From Rhodospirillales bacterium (lineage in GTDB: Bacteria; Pseudomonadota; Alphaproteobacteria; Rhodospirillales; UBA2165), in the NCBI GenBank assembly GCA_012960465.1, contig DUBF01000069.1, positions 1 through 64,000 on the forward strand: 64,000 bases of DNA, read 5' to 3'. The notes under the pieces are model-generated. The model did not search any database. It saw only the letters and a list, made by a program, of their open reading frames with translations, and was not told where the DNA came from. Both the position numbers and the translations under genes were made by a program. Position 1 is the stretch's first letter. Each line of letters opens with the position of its first letter. Of the stretch, positions 1 through 8,392 are shown piece by piece.

Positions 1-192
1 TAAACCATCACCGATTAGTTTCAAAACCAATGCGTGTTCCATCATATTGATAACAACGAATAAGCAGCCAAAAAATTAAACTACAAAAAAATTACTTAGG
101 TGCTAATGACAGGTAATCAGTCTGAATGGATATACAGATCGCGCGATTACAATTAGCGTGTCACATCCAGTTTCGTCTGCTAATGAATTTGG

Positions 193-936
193 ATGGAAGA
201 TATTTTCAACACTGTACTAACAACAGATCTAGTTTGGGCGATGGCAGCAACCTTTACGGGCGGACTGATGCTCGGCTACACCGGATGGGGTGGGGCAATG
301 GTAAGTATTCCGTTTCTCACAATTCTCTATGGACCTGTTGATGCTCTTGTCATCATGATGATCGGCGCGGTGCTGATCACAGCCCATCTTTTCCCTGCTG
401 CCGCCCGCCAGGCAGACTGGAAGCACATGACGCCCGTGCTTATCGCTATGGCAATCTGTGTACCCATTGGCAGTCTCTTACTACTCTCCCTGGAGCCCCA
501 CCTGATCCGCCGAATTATTGGATGGCTCATTGTCGGGGCATCATTATTAATACTATCCGGCTGGCGCTACAAAGGTCCGCAAGGAACGGGCGCAAGTGCC
601 ACAACCGGCGGGATTTCCGGTTTGATCAGTGGCTTCACCGGACTGGGTGGGCCTCCTCTAGTGATTTATATCCTTGCCTTAAACCAATCTGCCGCAATTC
701 AGCGGGCGAATATTCTGGTCTTCATGGCGCTAGTGTCGATCATTATCCTGGCCTCAACTTTCGTTGGTGGCGGAGTTACTTTGGAGGCGGGTGTACTGGG
801 AATAATGACCGCACCTTTTCAATTGGTTGGAGGTTGGCTAGGGGCTTGGTTATTTTTCAAATTGCCGGCGGAGTTATTTAAAAAATTCTCGCTAATTGCT
901 TTAGTTTTGCTCGGCGGATTTGTTGTTTTTATATGA
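193..936 (+). CDS. TSUP (TauE/SafE) family membrane exporter
   Basis: The 247-residue protein is almost entirely hydrophobic, with about seven or eight predicted membrane segments and the paired glycine-rich stretches (LGYTGWGG near residue 30, SGFTGLGGPP near 150) of the TauE/SafE (TSUP) family. Family members move sulfite, sulfoacetate or other small organic anions across the inner membrane. It converges on the sulfatase operon that ends at 1258, so export of a sulfur oxyanion is a reasonable guess, but the substrate cannot be read from the sequence. No strong ribosome binding site precedes the ATG. The length is normal for the family, and the family call is secure. Confidence 0.85.
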   Translation: MEDIFNTVLTTDLVWAMAATFTGGLMLGYTGWGGAMVSIPFLTILYGPVDALVIMMIGAVLITAHLFPAAARQADWKHMTPVLIAMAICVPIGSLLLLSLEPHLIRRIIGWLIVGASLLILSGWRYKGPQGTGASATTGGISGLISGFTGLGGPPLVIYILALNQSAAIQRANILVFMALVSIIILASTFVGGGVTLEAGVLGIMTAPFQLVGGWLGAWLFFKLPAELFKKFSLIALVLLGGFVVFI

Positions 937-1257
937 TTCAGCGAATTTGAAAAGCATAAATTTTGATGGCCTCTATGGCTCAAAAGCAGGTGCAAAAGCA
1001 TGAGCCAAAACTCCAAATTTTGATACTCTAAATATGAGTTCAAGGTTCTTTTCTAGAATTCAAAATACCCTGTTTACTCAAACCTTCAATTTAGAAAACT
1101 GGTGGGGTCTCCATAAAATGCCGTTAGGGCTAAACAATCTCTAACTTTGAAGGATTACGGCGATCAAAACGCCAAAATACCGTGCAACAAAGCTACTTCT
1201 ATCTAAAGTCAAAAAGTATGCTACTTAGTTAATTGAGAGATTGATCAATTTTTTGTA
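937..1257. other. Intergenic region between convergent genes
   Basis: This AT-rich stretch separates the TSUP gene from the 3' end of the leftward sulfatase operon. I see no gene. It has a short direct repeat (AAATTTTGAT near 964 and 1014) and a weak 6-bp inverted repeat (TGGCTC/GAGCCA near 977-1008). Neither is a convincing terminator. Confidence 0.5.
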
Positions 1258-1800
1258 TTAGGAAATCCCGGTTTGCAGTGGGGCGTTTTCCTGCATTTCC
1301 ATCATGCGCCGAAGCAACTGTTCCGTGAGCTCTGCCCGCTTATCCTTGTAGGCGTTATCCGCCCAGAGATTAATAGTTTCGCCCGGATCATTAATCAGAT
1401 CATAAAGTTCGCCCCATTCAAAGCCCTGATGAACCGAGAAGCGCCAATCTTTCATCATCAATGTTCGCGTGCGGGGGTTTGGCGGCCCTCCCGGAAAAGG
1501 ATTGTCGGTTTCAATTAGTAAACTCTCTGGCGCAGCATTGATATCCAATAGGTCACGACCCTGCACACCATTATTGGGCTGGATGCCGGCTCGACGCAAA
1601 ATAGTTGGGGCAATATCAATCGTACTAGCGAGGTGTTCTTCAATTGACTTTTTACCGCGAGGCTCTCGCCAAATGAAAGGTACTCGGGTCAGGCCTCGAG
1701 TATGCATAGCACTTTTCAGCATAATTCCATGATCGCCCATGTAATCGCCATGATCTAACGATGAAGGCAATCCGGAAAGATAGCGGGTGGGCTTTAGCTC
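1258..1800 (-). pseudogene. 3' remnant of a sulfatase gene
   Basis: The reading frame encodes only the C-terminal part of a type I sulfatase: the metal-binding DHGDYMGDHG segment, a RVPFIW strand, the DIAPTIL segment and the C-terminal subdomain with ELYDLINDPGE. The N-terminal half, with the formylglycine motif and the first metal ligands, is missing. The frame stays open upstream only to a TGA at 1801-1803, inside the 3' end of the intact neighbouring sulfatase. A 170-residue product could start at a TTG at 1768-1770, but it would lack the catalytic centre. The simplest explanation is deletion or recombination between tandem sulfatase genes, leaving this tail behind the stop codon of its neighbour. 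Confidence 0.8.
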
Positions 1801-3257
1801 TCATGTGCTTGGCCTGGGGCAGGAGTGGCGCCTGGTGTGCCGATGTGGAGTGCTTTTTCTCGGCCGCCAAATTTTTCGATTAAGGCGTTTTGATCATCTT
1901 TGGCTGCCCGATCAGTTTTCTCGGGATCGCAAATGTTGAATAAGTGTTGGTGGTATTGTGCGAGGATTTCTTCGAATTTTGGATTGCTGGCGAGGTTTGT
2001 TGTTTCCTCGGGATCTGCTTTCAGATCGAACAGTTCGGGCTCATAGCCGACATAGTGGATGTATTTATACTTGCCTTTGCGGATCATAAAAGCGCCGGTC
2101 GGCGAGGCGGATGCATGGTACTCGCTGAACACGATGCGGTCGGGATCATCTGGTTGATTGGCAAGATCTAACCAGGAGGCTCCATCCATGTCTTGTTCGT
2201 CGTCGTTTAAGGAGAAGTCAGTGCCTTGCAGGATTGTTTGATAGCTGTCCAATAACGAGGTTGTCGTTGAACATACTTTTCCCTGGGGAATATCTTCGCC
2301 GGATATGATGAGTGGCATACCGGCACTTTCCTCATACATGTTGGACTTCCCCCACATGCCGCGGGCTCCCAAATTGTCGCCATGATCGCTGGTGTAAATG
2401 ATCCGGGTGTCAGCGGTTAATCCGGTTTCGTCGAGCGCTTCCAAAACACGACCGATTTGATGGTCAACAAAAGTACAAAGGCCATAATAGGCCGCCACGC
2501 ATTGAAGGCGCTGCTCGGGTGTTAAATTCCGGTCGACCTGTTGGAAGTCATCCATGCGCTGAAGCCAGGGATGGCGCTGATATCCTGTCAAAGGATCAAG
2601 CTTTCGGGGCGGCAGGTCATCGAGAGGGTAGAGATTGTAATACTCCTCGGGAACCATCAAGGGAAAATGTGGTGCTACGAAACCAACATAAAGCACCCAC
2701 GGTTTTTCCGAACTGGTTTTTTTTCTATTAGGCTTTGCTGCATCTTTCAACCAAGCGCAGGCTTGATCGGCTATTTGCATATCGTAACGGTTATAGTTTG
2801 ATGTGCCGGGACCGATTTTGTCGAGCATCTTGGAGGAACGTTTATCTGGAAGCGGGTCGCGAATGGATCCCCAAACCTGACCAATGCCATCCATAACATG
2901 CATCGGCAGATGTTGTTTTGAGAAACCGGTGGGAAGTTCTTCACTGCGGTAATGGAGCTTGCCGATAGACTCGACGCGAATGCCCTCTTCTTGTAACCGA
3001 TGCCCCCAGCCTTTGACCGCGCCATCATACGGTGTCGCATTGTCCCAATATTTCGTTTCATGAGTATAGCGCCCGGTTGCAAAGGCGGCTCGGGATGGAA
3101 TGCAAATTGGTGAGTTGGTGTAGTGGGCCGTAAAACGCGTTCCCCGGGTGGCGAGCTTATCAATGTTGGGCGTTTGCACCATCTCATGACCGTAGCAGCC
3201 CAGCATTTTTGGGTTATGCTCATCCGACATGATATAGAGAATGTTTTGCGGCTTCAT
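1794..3257 (-). CDS. Cytoplasmic type I sulfatase
   Basis: This 487-residue S1-type (alkaline-phosphatase fold) sulfatase would hydrolyse a sulfate ester to alcohol and sulfate. The formylglycine motif CIPSR starts at Cys52, Asp12 of MSDEH is a first metal ligand, and TSDHGDNLG near residue 290 carries the second metal pair. There is no signal peptide: the protein begins MKPQNILYIMSD, directly at the first core strand, so it should act in the cytoplasm on an imported substrate. It is the last intact gene of the leftward operon, 3 nt after an enolase-superfamily gene. Maturation of the Cys needs a formylglycine-generating enzyme, which is not in the window. The substrate is unknown. Confidence 0.9.
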   Translation of the reverse strand: MKPQNILYIMSDEHNPKMLGCYGHEMVQTPNIDKLATRGTRFTAHYTNSPICIPSRAAFATGRYTHETKYWDNATPYDGAVKGWGHRLQEEGIRVESIGKLHYRSEELPTGFSKQHLPMHVMDGIGQVWGSIRDPLPDKRSSKMLDKIGPGTSNYNRYDMQIADQACAWLKDAAKPNRKKTSSEKPWVLYVGFVAPHFPLMVPEEYYNLYPLDDLPPRKLDPLTGYQRHPWLQRMDDFQQVDRNLTPEQRLQCVAAYYGLCTFVDHQIGRVLEALDETGLTADTRIIYTSDHGDNLGARGMWGKSNMYEESAGMPLIISGEDIPQGKVCSTTTSLLDSYQTILQGTDFSLNDDEQDMDGASWLDLANQPDDPDRIVFSEYHASASPTGAFMIRKGKYKYIHYVGYEPELFDLKADPEETTNLASNPKFEEILAQYHQHLFNICDPEKTDRAAKDDQNALIEKFGGREKALHIGTPGATPAPGQAHES

Positions 3258-3260
3258 TCT

Positions 3261-4352
3261 TTAGGTCCCTTTGAGGTCGGCTGGCATGAGATGCAACGCG
3301 TTGCCAGGACCATCCGTTATTTGAATGACGCCTTGGTCTATCGTAAATCCATGACCATCGATGTTAGCCAGGGACCATTGGTGGACCATGTGAAATTCGA
3401 CCGATTCGATTTGAGGAAAAGCCGATGCGAATTGAAGGTTCGTTTGGAAGAGGGCAACGCTGGAAGATCCATGGAGGGATACGGGGCGATCTTGCGCTAC
3501 TTTCATGATCTCTATGGCTTCGGTGATGCCGCCACACATGGAGAGATCGAACTGAACAAAATCAACCAAATCAGGCTCGACGAGATTGGCGAATTTTTGT
3601 CGGCCGACTTCTCGTTCATAGCCGCAGATTGGCATTGGACATTTTGGCCGAAGCTTCGCAAGGCCTTTGGCGCAGGGTTCTTCAAACCAGAATATTTTTT
3701 CATCCAAAAGACGTTTGGAAATCTCTAAGGCTTCTTCGCTTGAATAGGCGGCATTGGCGTCGATCATCAATCGAATGTTCGACCCAAGCGTCTCACGAGC
3801 AGTTTTCACACGGGCCACGTCTTCTTCTATCGGCACACCTGCGACTTTGATTTTAACCGCGTCAAAGCCAAGACTGACGTAGTGGCGCATGTCGTCAGCC
3901 AATTCCGATAAACCCTTATTATCATCGTAGAGACCGCCGCTGGCGTAGGTGTAGATGTCGCGTTTCTTGCCGCCGAGTAGCTCATAAAGAGGGATACCTA
4001 ATGCTTTTGCTTCGCCGTCCCAGAGGGCGCAGTCCAATCCACTGATAGCAGCGGCAAGTGCTTTGTCGTCCTTGGCGATTGCCTCCGCCAACACATCTTT
4101 CAGTCGCGCTTTAGCCTCTGCTGGAGTAGCGCCTTTTATCAAGGGAATGAGGTGATGGTTGAAAGCCTTAATCAAAGCCTCCAGACCGATGCCCGCCGTC
4201 CAACATTCGCCAATTCCGAAGTGTCCAAACGACATTTCCGCAAAGACGATTAGCATTTCTTTCTTGAGCGGCCGACGTGCCGCATTGCGTAAAGTGGGAG
4301 GTAGAGGTTGGACAAGAAGAGTGAGATGAATGTTTTGAATTGTAGATGCCAT
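3261..4352 (-). CDS. Enolase-superfamily (mandelate racemase/MLE-like) enzyme
   Basis: This 363-residue protein has the two-domain MR/MLE layout. Catalytic and metal residues are in place: the KIK motif (Lys167, Lys169), Asp198 in IDAN, Glu224 in FEEP, Glu246 in GYERE and His294 in SLHG. The family abstracts the proton alpha to a carboxylate and either dehydrates, epimerises or cycloisomerises an acid. Between sulfatases, dehydration of an aldonate or uronate-derived acid is most likely. It lies 3 nt downstream of one sulfatase and 3 nt upstream of the next, so all three are probably cotranscribed. Substrate specificity cannot be assigned; it is clearly distinct from the other two enolase-superfamily proteins in this cluster. 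Confidence 0.85.
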   Translation of the reverse strand: MASTIQNIHLTLLVQPLPPTLRNAARRPLKKEMLIVFAEMSFGHFGIGECWTAGIGLEALIKAFNHHLIPLIKGATPAEAKARLKDVLAEAIAKDDKALAAAISGLDCALWDGEAKALGIPLYELLGGKKRDIYTYASGGLYDDNKGLSELADDMRHYVSLGFDAVKIKVAGVPIEEDVARVKTARETLGSNIRLMIDANAAYSSEEALEISKRLLDEKIFWFEEPCAKGLAKLRPKCPMPICGYEREVGRQKFANLVEPDLVDFVQFDLSMCGGITEAIEIMKVAQDRPVSLHGSSSVALFQTNLQFASAFPQIESVEFHMVHQWSLANIDGHGFTIDQGVIQITDGPGNALHLMPADLKGT

Positions 4353-4355
4353 GAT

Positions 4356-5795
4356 TTATCCGTTGATCCAGCGGTGGTCTTCAGAGGGGTTAACCGTTTG
4401 GGTCCAACGCTTTAGAATGTTGACATCTTCTGCCTTACGGGCGATTTGTTCGATAATGTCGGCGGGATTCCAATCTTTGAGCGCAACCTCGTTCATTTGA
4501 GCGACGATGTGTTGATGGTCTAGGCTCGCGATCAAATCATTTGTTTCGTCGGGGTCTTCGATCATGTCGAAGAGCTGTGCATCATGGCCGTGGTAATATA
4601 CATATTTGAAGCGCTCGTTCCGCACCAGACGGTTGGCGATGGCCGAGGTCTCGATGCTGACGAGGCCACCATAGAATTCACTGAGCGTCAGGTTTTGCCA
4701 CTTTGATGAATGTCCGTTCAATAAATCCAAAAAGCTTTGCCCTTTGCCATGGGGAAGCGGGGTTGCGCCACCGGCAGCTATGAAGCTGGCGGAAAGATCG
4801 ACAAGGTTTACGATTTCGGAGCGCCTCTGGCCGGCGCCAATTTGACCGGGCCATGACGCTATTAATGGCACCTTGACCGAGTGATCATAGAAGGTATTTT
4901 TTTGCCAAAATCCGCGTTCGCCCAATTGCTCGCCATGGTCGGAGGCATAAACAATGAGCGTGTTATTGAGCAGGCCTTTGTGGGCCAAGCTGTCTAAAAC
5001 TTTGCCGATTTGGCGATCAATCATTCGGAGATTGGCATAATAAGCGGTTCGAGCGCGCATAATATGATCTTCGGGAATGTCGTGGAACTCACCTTGATCG
5101 CGCCAGGATTTGAGATAGCTATGCTCGTCACTTACGGGCGGCGAGAGGCTTGGCGGTGGGACGCGGCCTTCGAAAAATTTGTAGTCCTCTTCGAATGCAA
5201 TAAAAGGCGGGTGTGGTCCGTACCAGCCAACGGTTATAAAGAACGGCTGATCGTTACCGTCTTTGGCAAGCTCCTCAATATAGTCGAGCGCGCCTTGGGT
5301 CACCGACCGGTCATAGTGATGAACGGTGGTCTCGCCAAATCCGGCATATTGCAGGGTTGGGCCTTTGGTCCCACGCGCTTTGTTGAGTTCGCCATAATCG
5401 ATCAGGGGGGAGCCCGGCCAATTGACGCTGATATCACCGACGCGGCGTGTTTGATAACCATGGAGTTGATCGGGGCCAATGAAATGCATGCGGCCGATGA
5501 GGGACGTGTTGTATCCGGCAGCACCCAGTGCATGGGCTAATGTAGGCGTGTCGCTTTTGAGATAATCTCGATTGGTGTAGACACCAACGTCATGCGGATA
5601 GTTTCCCGCCATCATTGCCATACGAGAGGGAATGCAAAGCGGTGACGGACAGTGTGCGTTCTCAAAAAGTGCGCCGTTAGAAGCAAGCCTGTCTAAGTTG
5701 GGTGTGTCGGCCACTTCATCGCCATAGCATCCGGTAAAGGATGCCGCATGCTGATCGGTAAAGAGAAAGACGATGTTTGGTCTTGCGTCAGTCAT
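4356..5795 (-). CDS. Cytoplasmic type I sulfatase (tandem paralogue 1)
   Basis: This sulfatase has 479 residues when started at the ATG at 5793-5795 (MTDARPNIVFLF). An upstream in-frame ATG at 5805-5807 would add four residues. The formylglycine motif is CIPSR with Cys54; Asp14 of TDQH is a metal ligand and ASDHGEQLGERG carries the distal metal site. No signal peptide is present. It overlaps the preceding sulfatase gene by 8 nt, so translation is probably coupled. The two proteins share long stretches (GRMH, IGPDQLHGY, NW, the SPLC-PSRM segment), marking a tandem duplication. The pair probably act on related sulfate esters or on different positions of one substrate. Confidence 0.9.
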   Translation of the reverse strand: MTDARPNIVFLFTDQHAASFTGCYGDEVADTPNLDRLASNGALFENAHCPSPLCIPSRMAMMAGNYPHDVGVYTNRDYLKSDTPTLAHALGAAGYNTSLIGRMHFIGPDQLHGYQTRRVGDISVNWPGSPLIDYGELNKARGTKGPTLQYAGFGETTVHHYDRSVTQGALDYIEELAKDGNDQPFFITVGWYGPHPPFIAFEEDYKFFEGRVPPPSLSPPVSDEHSYLKSWRDQGEFHDIPEDHIMRARTAYYANLRMIDRQIGKVLDSLAHKGLLNNTLIVYASDHGEQLGERGFWQKNTFYDHSVKVPLIASWPGQIGAGQRRSEIVNLVDLSASFIAAGGATPLPHGKGQSFLDLLNGHSSKWQNLTLSEFYGGLVSIETSAIANRLVRNERFKYVYYHGHDAQLFDMIEDPDETNDLIASLDHQHIVAQMNEVALKDWNPADIIEQIARKAEDVNILKRWTQTVNPSEDHRWING

Positions 5796-7233
5796 TTTTG
5801 AGCACATTCATTTCCGGCGTGAGGTTCCAGATATAGGCTTCGGTCGGGCTGGTCTTCCGCGCCCAAGCACCAAGAATTTCTTTATCTGATTGTTTGTCTA
5901 ACATGCGCTGCTCAATCGCATCCGGGTCCCAGTCTTTTAAAAGTAAACTCAATAGCTCTTCTTTGATTGCTTGATGTTCTGGAACTTCGGCTAGGTCTTT
6001 TAATTCCTGAGGGTCTTCGGCCAGATTAAAGAGTTGGGCCGGGAAGCCATGATAATAAATAAGCTTCCAGTCATCTTGCCGGATCATGCGTTGACGCATG
6101 CCATCCCATTTTGTGACGTCTGAACAATACTCAGAAAAGGTAAGATTCTGCCAAGGGGAAGAATTGTCCTTGGCGATATTTAAGAAGCTGTGGCCTTCAC
6201 TATTTGGCAGCGGATCGGCCCCAAGGGCGTCCAGGAATGTTGCATTGAGGTCGACGAGATTGATCACTTGATCTCGCGCCTCGCCTTTGGGCAGTTGTTC
6301 GGGCCAGGAGAGGATCATCGGAATTTTGACGGATTCTTCATAGAATGTGTGTTTCCACCAGAGGCCACGCTCACCGATTTGATCGCCGTGGTCTGATGAA
6401 TAAACGATCAGCGTGTTCTCCAACAAGCCGCGTTCTTCAAGCTTATCCAGAATTTGACCGATCATTTTATCCATACGGGTAACCAACGCGTAATAAGCCG
6501 TGCGCGCCCGAATGGCATGGTCTTCCGGCACATCAACAATATTGTGTTTTTCGCGCCACCAATTCAGCCACGGATGTTCTTTGTTGGGTGACATAAGAGT
6601 GGCTGGTCCGATCTTGCCGTCATAAAGCGCATAGTCTTCGGCGCTTGCGACATAGGGTGCATGGGGCAGCATCAGGCCAACAGTGACGCAGAAAGGATCG
6701 GTGATATTGTGGCCCTCAAAGAAATCTAATGCTGCTTGGGTGGTGTCGACATCTTTAATTTGATAGGCACTTTGGCCAATGCCGGATTTATCGATGGTTG
6801 CACGGCCAGGTCCAGGAGCCCCTTTGAGCACGCCCATATTGTGGCGGCCAATGCCAATCCAGTTCGGGCTGTGATCTCCAACTTCGCGGTGCGTATAGCC
6901 ATGAAGCTGATCCGGACCTATGGCATGCATGCGGCCAATGATGGTTGGCTCATATCCGGCAGCTCCCAGTGAATGCGCGAAAGTCGGGACATCAGAAGCC
7001 AGAAAATCATCATTCATCCAGACTTCTTGCTGGGACGGATAGCGGCCGCTTAATAGTGACATCCGACTCGGAACACAAAGCGGAGACGGGCAATAGGCGT
7101 TGTTGAAGATTACGCCGTTCTTTGCGATACGATCCAAATTAGGTGTCTGCACGATCTCATCGCCGTAACAGCTGGTGATCTTTTGGGCATGTTGATCTGA
7201 AAAGAGAAAGAGCAGGTTGGGTTTCTGCGACAT
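5788..7233 (-). CDS. Cytoplasmic type I sulfatase (tandem paralogue 2)
   Basis: This 481-residue sulfatase has the motif CVPSR at Cys53, the metal ligand Asp13 in SDQH and the distal SSDHGDQIGERG segment. There is no signal peptide. It is the close paralogue of the next gene downstream and shares the GRMH-AIGPDQLHGY block. Its ATG overlaps the stop codon of the upstream enolase-superfamily gene by one base (TAATG), which implies translational coupling. Like the others, it should desulfate an imported small molecule. The true substrate is not evident from sequence. Confidence 0.9.
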   Translation of the reverse strand: MSQKPNLLFLFSDQHAQKITSCYGDEIVQTPNLDRIAKNGVIFNNAYCPSPLCVPSRMSLLSGRYPSQQEVWMNDDFLASDVPTFAHSLGAAGYEPTIIGRMHAIGPDQLHGYTHREVGDHSPNWIGIGRHNMGVLKGAPGPGRATIDKSGIGQSAYQIKDVDTTQAALDFFEGHNITDPFCVTVGLMLPHAPYVASAEDYALYDGKIGPATLMSPNKEHPWLNWWREKHNIVDVPEDHAIRARTAYYALVTRMDKMIGQILDKLEERGLLENTLIVYSSDHGDQIGERGLWWKHTFYEESVKIPMILSWPEQLPKGEARDQVINLVDLNATFLDALGADPLPNSEGHSFLNIAKDNSSPWQNLTFSEYCSDVTKWDGMRQRMIRQDDWKLIYYHGFPAQLFNLAEDPQELKDLAEVPEHQAIKEELLSLLLKDWDPDAIEQRMLDKQSDKEILGAWARKTSPTEAYIWNLTPEMNVLKND

Positions 7234-8378
7234 TACAATGTCCGGTGAGGGGCAAGGCCCTCTAGATCGGGCTCAATGCCAAGACCAGGGGTTTGCAGGA
7301 GCTCAAATCGGCCATCCATTAAACTCGGGAAAGGTTGAGCCAACTGTTCGCGCAGGCTATTGGAATTACAGTCAATTTCCAGCAAGCCTGGACCTCCCAC
7401 GGCTGCCAGTAAATGAGCTGAGGCAATAAGGCCGATACCACCGCCAAGATAATGCGGGCAATATATTTTACCTTCCGCTCGGGCTTTTTGAGCGACAGGG
7501 AAGCAGCCGGAAAAACCACCCCATTTAGCGATATCGGGCTGAATGAATTTGAGGTAACTATCTTCGCAAACATCTGTGAATTCTCCGCCGCGCAGGTTTT
7601 CGCCTGCTGCTAAATCCACCGGCGAAGCTTCAGCAAGATCTCGCCACTCAGTCGGTGGTCGATCGGCTGCAAGGGGTTCTTCTATCCAAAAAGGCGTAAA
7701 ATCGGCAAATGCTTGTGTCATTTTGATTGCTGTCGCGACGTCCCAACCCTGATTGGCATCGGTCATGATCATCGTGTCATCACCCAAAGTTTGCCGCATG
7801 GTTTCGAGGTTTTGCAGATCCAATTCATCCCCAAAGCCAACTTTTAACTTGAAGGCCGTAAAGCCTTCGTCGCGGGCACGCAGCGCTGTTTGATCCGGCT
7901 GATCCGGATTGATACCACTGGCATAGCAGGGAACATAGGCGGTATCGCCTATTTCCGTTTGGCCAAACTCAGAAGCTAAATAGTGGTAGAGCGGGGAGCC
8001 GACACGTTTTGCCGCCATATCCCAAAGTGCAATATCGATACCGGCTATGGCTTGTGCAATTGGGCCGGGTTCAGCTGTTTGAATAGAGAGGACATGGAGT
8101 TGTTGGGTCAGCCCGGCAAAGGCGGCTCGCGGAGATTGCCACTCCTGACCACATAGAATGTCGGCGCAATTTTCATTGATTAGGCGGGCTCGATGTTCCG
8201 CGCCAACTGTCGGAAAATTGCACCAAGTTTCACCCCAGCCAATATTACCTTCGGCATCTTCCGTGCGAATAACAACCGCCGGGCGGTCTCGCATGGTGCC
8301 AAAAGAAGTACGTACAGGATTGGCTATTGGAACCCGAAAGACCTGTGCTTCGACTGAGGCAATTTTAAACGTGTTCAC
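7233..8378 (-). CDS. Enolase-superfamily sugar-acid dehydratase-like enzyme
   Basis: This 381-residue MR/MLE-family protein has Lys177 and Lys179 (KLK), Asp207 in TDANQGW, Glu233 in WIEEP, Glu260 in AAGE and His309 in PHYLGGG. The arrangement fits acid-sugar dehydratases of the mandelate racemase subgroup, which convert an aldonate to a 2-keto-3-deoxy acid in the cytoplasm. It sits between an IlvD/Edd dehydratase (14 nt upstream) and a sulfatase (1-nt overlap), so it is part of the leftward sulfatase operon. It is only distantly similar to the enolase-superfamily proteins at 3261 and 17982. I do not name a substrate. Confidence 0.85.
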   Translation of the reverse strand: MNTFKIASVEAQVFRVPIANPVRTSFGTMRDRPAVVIRTEDAEGNIGWGETWCNFPTVGAEHRARLINENCADILCGQEWQSPRAAFAGLTQQLHVLSIQTAEPGPIAQAIAGIDIALWDMAAKRVGSPLYHYLASEFGQTEIGDTAYVPCYASGINPDQPDQTALRARDEGFTAFKLKVGFGDELDLQNLETMRQTLGDDTMIMTDANQGWDVATAIKMTQAFADFTPFWIEEPLAADRPPTEWRDLAEASPVDLAAGENLRGGEFTDVCEDSYLKFIQPDIAKWGGFSGCFPVAQKARAEGKIYCPHYLGGGIGLIASAHLLAAVGGPGLLEIDCNSNSLREQLAQPFPSLMDGRFELLQTPGLGIEPDLEGLAPHRTL

Positions 8379-8392
8379 GTTGCAAACATCCC

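Noticed and set aside
1-192. Possible small gene at 126-341
   Set aside because: The frame largely overlaps the TSUP gene out of frame and looks like a shadow; the region before 193 shows no gene-like features.
1794-3257. Choline sulfatase (betC)
   Set aside because: The general sulfatase motifs are present, but there is no choline or betaine gene next to it and no recognisable choline-sulfatase C-terminal signature, so I did not use the name.
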